A stretch of 64,000 nt of DNA, from the NCBI RefSeq assembly GCF_018129405.1, contig NZ_JAFCLP010000005.1, forward strand, positions 124,001 through 188,000, given 5' to 3'. Below the pieces are notes generated by a model. It had not been told where the DNA came from. It searched no databases and saw only the letters and a list, made by a program, of their open reading frames with translations. The stretch is from Bradyrhizobium iriomotense (GTDB taxonomy: Bacteria > Pseudomonadota > Alphaproteobacteria > Rhizobiales > Xanthobacteraceae). The translations under genes were made by a program, and so were the position numbers. Of this stretch, positions 62,645 to 64,000 are shown piece by piece. Position 1 is the stretch's first letter. Each line of letters opens with the position of its first letter.

Positions 62645-62902
62645 GTGCAGATCAGCGCGGATGAAACGATGTGTCCGGTCTGCGGAAATCGTCTCGCGTT
62701 CGACCGGATCCTGCATCACATGATCTGCGCCTATGTCGGGCCGTCCAGCGATTTCGTCGAGACAGGCGATGGCTATGTCTGTCCAAAATGCCGGCGCAGC
62801 ATCACGTCAGGCGATCCGGCTTGCGAAGAGGTCGGCACGAGTGCGCGGTGCAGCGCCTGCGGCAAGGAGACGATCGTATCACCGGTCGCGGGCTCGATCT
62901 GA
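62645..62902 (+). CDS. Small zinc-ribbon protein, TackOD1-like
   Basis: 85 residues from a GTG at 62645 with AAAGGAAACG upstream, 31 bases after the HlyD gene. Metal-binding pairs Cys10/Cys13 (CPVCG), His24-His25/Cys28 (LHHMICAYVGP), Cys46/Cys49 (CPKCR), Cys60, and Cys69/Cys72 (CSAC). The layout HH-x2-C-AYVGP-SSDF ... GYVCPKCR ... CSACG resembles the TackOD1 output domain described from thaumarchaea and found in rhizobia, by my recall. It is likely part of the GT2/HlyD operon and may regulate it. Confidence 0.7.
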   Translation: MQISADETMCPVCGNRLAFDRILHHMICAYVGPSSDFVETGDGYVCPKCRRSITSGDPACEEVGTSARCSACGKETIVSPVAGSI

Positions 62903-62944
62903 AACCCTTGCGGCGGGAAGGCGGCATCGTCGAGCGAACGCCGA

Positions 62945-63013
62945 ATGCTTCAGGTGTCGCTGTTCGTCGTTGCCGGGATCGCGGTCGCCGGCGTGCTCAA
63001 TGCGGCCATCTGA
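62945..63013 (+). CDS. Microprotein ORF, 22 residues, hydrophobic (copy 2)
   Basis: ATG at 62945; no good ribosome site precedes it (AGCGAACGCCGA). Product starts MLQVSLFVVAGIAVAG and ends VLNAAI. It differs from copy 1 by F to V and one extra Gly codon. Both keep the same stop. A transmembrane micro-peptide is a fair reading; expression is unproven. Confidence 0.45.
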   Translation: MLQVSLFVVAGIAVAGVLNAAI

Positions 63014-63085
63014 CGTTTGAATTGAGGCGTTCAGTCTCGACGGGTTCAAAGATCAATCTCAGCCTTGTGAGTGGCAAGCCCAGGG
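62945..63085. repeat. Duplicated ~140 bp element, copy 2
   Basis: Matches 58692-58829 in the ORF and the nested hairpin: TTTGAA (63016-63021), GAGGC (63024-63028) / GTCTC (63034-63038), TTCAAA (63045-63050). The C-to-T change in the inner stem leaves a G-U pair, so RNA pairing is kept. The copies are in the same orientation, 4.1 kb apart, bracketing the Sel1 and GT2/HlyD/zinc-ribbon genes. Confidence 0.85.
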
Positions 63086-63119
63086 ATGTGGTCCCATATG
63101 AGCTCGCGGAGGACAGCCC

Positions 63120-63329
63120 ATGCAAGACAGCTCCGAGCTCATTCAGACGATGCGCCAGGCACTCGAGACCGTGATGGCGAGCGTGCCGGCCCATCAGTCG
63201 GTCTTCGGCCTGAAAGCGGCCGTTGCCGAATGCATCCTCAAGGCTGCCGCGCATGGTCAGACGTCATATGACGGGCTGGTGGCGTCCGCCTCCGACCAGA
63301 TCCAGACGATTGTCGCGATGCTGACGTAG
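63120..63329 (+). CDS. Small hypothetical protein
   Basis: 69 residues with CGGAGGAC before the [71 protein letters not shown] reads as two or three helices with an Ala-rich pattern, without signal peptide. A ribosome site, a tidy stop and good codon use make it a likely gene. Unknown function. Confidence 0.6.
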   Translation: MQDSSELIQTMRQALETVMASVPAHQSVFGLKAAVAECILKAAAHGQTSYDGLVASASDQIQTIVAMLT

Positions 63330-63356
63330 ATGCCGCTGTGACTACGGCGGCAAGAC

Positions 63357-63433
63357 TGGCGCACCCGACACGATTCGAACGTGTGACCTTTGCCTTCGGA
63401 GGGCAACGCTCTATCCAGCTGAGCTACGGGTGC
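63357..63433 (-). tRNA. tRNA-Arg (anticodon CCG)
   Basis: On the minus strand GCACCCG pairs with CGGGTGC in the acceptor stem, the D-arm is AGCTCAGCTGGATAGAGC, the anticodon loop CTCCGAA gives CCG and the T-arm is CACACGTTCGAATCGTGTG-like. The 3' GCCA (63360-63357) is encoded. The fold is canonical, reading codon CGG. Confidence 0.95.
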
Positions 63434-63496
63434 TAGTCGGGTTCATTTAGCCGATTGGCGAGGGGTGGGCAACCGCTTCCCGGGAAAGCCTCCTTC

Positions 63497-63534
63497 GGCA
63501 AAGGTCACACGTTCGAATCGTGTCGGGTGCGCCA
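63497..63534 (+). repeat. Inverted copy of the tRNA-Arg 3' end (attachment-site-like fragment)
   Basis: 38 bases on the plus strand are identical to the last 38 bases of the tRNA-Arg gene: they begin GGCAAAGGTCACACG and end GTCGGGTGCGCCA. The tRNA lies on the minus strand 63 bases away, so the two are inverted. Phages and islands that integrate into tRNA genes leave such copies, but normally in direct orientation. Confidence 0.85.
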
Positions 63535-64000
63535 GCCCTATTTCGATAGTGCCGCGGCTGTGGCGACAACCAATAATTGCTTTTTTGACTTGGAGCTATT
63601 TAAAAGGGAATATGCTGGTCGGACAGCGATTATGCCGTGGCTTCACGTCATCGGATCCGGACCACTGAGTTTGTTTTCGGCCGCGGAGTTGGCGGTTCAA
63701 TACTTTGAACCGGAACTAGTGCAAAGGACCGTTTATAAACGTCAAATCATTCTTTGCGAAGTGTCCGGCCCCGCGGTTTCCCTAGTCCGGAATGAAATTA
63801 CCTGGCTCAGAACGCTTGACCGCGCTTCTGCCGGTTAGCTTCGCGATCTGCTCCGCGCCGCGCCCCGCTCTCTCATTGGGACGATCGCAAGCGGAGGTGC
63901 TTCGGTCTTGCAAATCAGTGCCGCGCGATTCATGGTCGGCCGCCAACAACAGTGGGGCTTGGTCGAATGCGAGCAACGGCAGAGCGTGTGCCGGAAAACA
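63535..64000. other. Lower-GC sequence beyond the tRNA fragment, possible island edge
   Basis: From about 63545 the sequence is visibly poorer in GC than the rest, e.g. ATTGCTTTTTTGACTTGG and TATTTAAAAGGGAATATGC. One open frame to 63838 reads ...LFKREYAGRTAIMPWLHVIG..., but its upstream half passes through the tRNA fragment, so I do not call a gene. The change in composition suggests transferred DNA. Confidence 0.45.

Noticed and set aside
63455-63838. A 127-codon frame at the right end
   Set aside because: Its first third crosses the inverted tRNA fragment, there is no ribosome site, and no family is recognisable.

Overview
The window is a GC-rich, densely packed stretch of a chromosome that looks like Bradyrhizobium or a very close relative (Alphaproteobacteria, Nitrobacteraceae). 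The reasons are the character of the core proteins (dnaA, dnaN, recF, gyrB, murA, rpsT, purC), rhizobial families such as DUF3551 and DUF2867, and several families of short palindromic repeats in the gaps between genes. Genus is inferred from recognition, not from a database search.

Layout. 1-20.6 kb: the end of murJ, a PfkB (adenosine-type) kinase, two penicillin-binding-like serine hydrolases, gabD, a SulP-STAS-cNMP transporter, purC, a pirin, an AraC regulator with a membrane domain, an MmgE/PrpD protein, an FUSC transporter, a VOC protein, and a coupled MATE / DUF2867 / DsbA-like isomerase operon whose last gene is frameshifted. 19.2-34.6 kb: the replication and cell-wall core on the minus strand, with murA (catalytic Cys replaced by Asp), gyrB, recF, dnaN, dnaA and rpsT. 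It is interrupted between gyrB and recF by a tandem triplet of paralogous secreted or lipoprotein genes. A gene-free AT-rich stretch upstream of dnaA has degenerate DnaA boxes. 35-43.5 kb: msrA, a Wza-like export lipoprotein, hydrolases, an HD-GYP protein, a truncated acyl-CoA ligase remnant, and a Bug-type solute receptor. 43.9-49.4 kb: two compact regulatory modules. One is an ArsR-SRPBCC-DUF899 operon with a probable leaderless promoter whose palindromic operator covers the start codon. The other is a membrane protein / winged-helix regulator / UppS-like operon with the same palindrome at the promoter and again over the uppS start codon. 49.4-60 kb: metallophosphoesterase, Tag-like glycosylase, small proteins, a solute-binding protein with a GGDEF-EAL gene, an orphan histidine kinase, dinB and a Sel1-repeat protein. 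60.3-63.3 kb: a polysaccharide-type glycosyltransferase coupled to an HlyD-like protein and a small zinc-ribbon (TackOD1-like) protein. This is followed by the second copy of a ~140 bp repeat that encodes a 21-22 residue hydrophobic microprotein. The window ends with tRNA-Arg(CCG), an inverted copy of that tRNA's 3' end, and lower-GC sequence that may be the edge of a genomic island.

The best candidates for undescribed biology are the duplicated microprotein repeat beside the GT2/HlyD/zinc-ribbon cluster, the triplicated FYR-EL-GW-module family between gyrB and recF, and the two operator-over-start-codon switches. Coding assignments rest on reading translated motifs; no searches were run.
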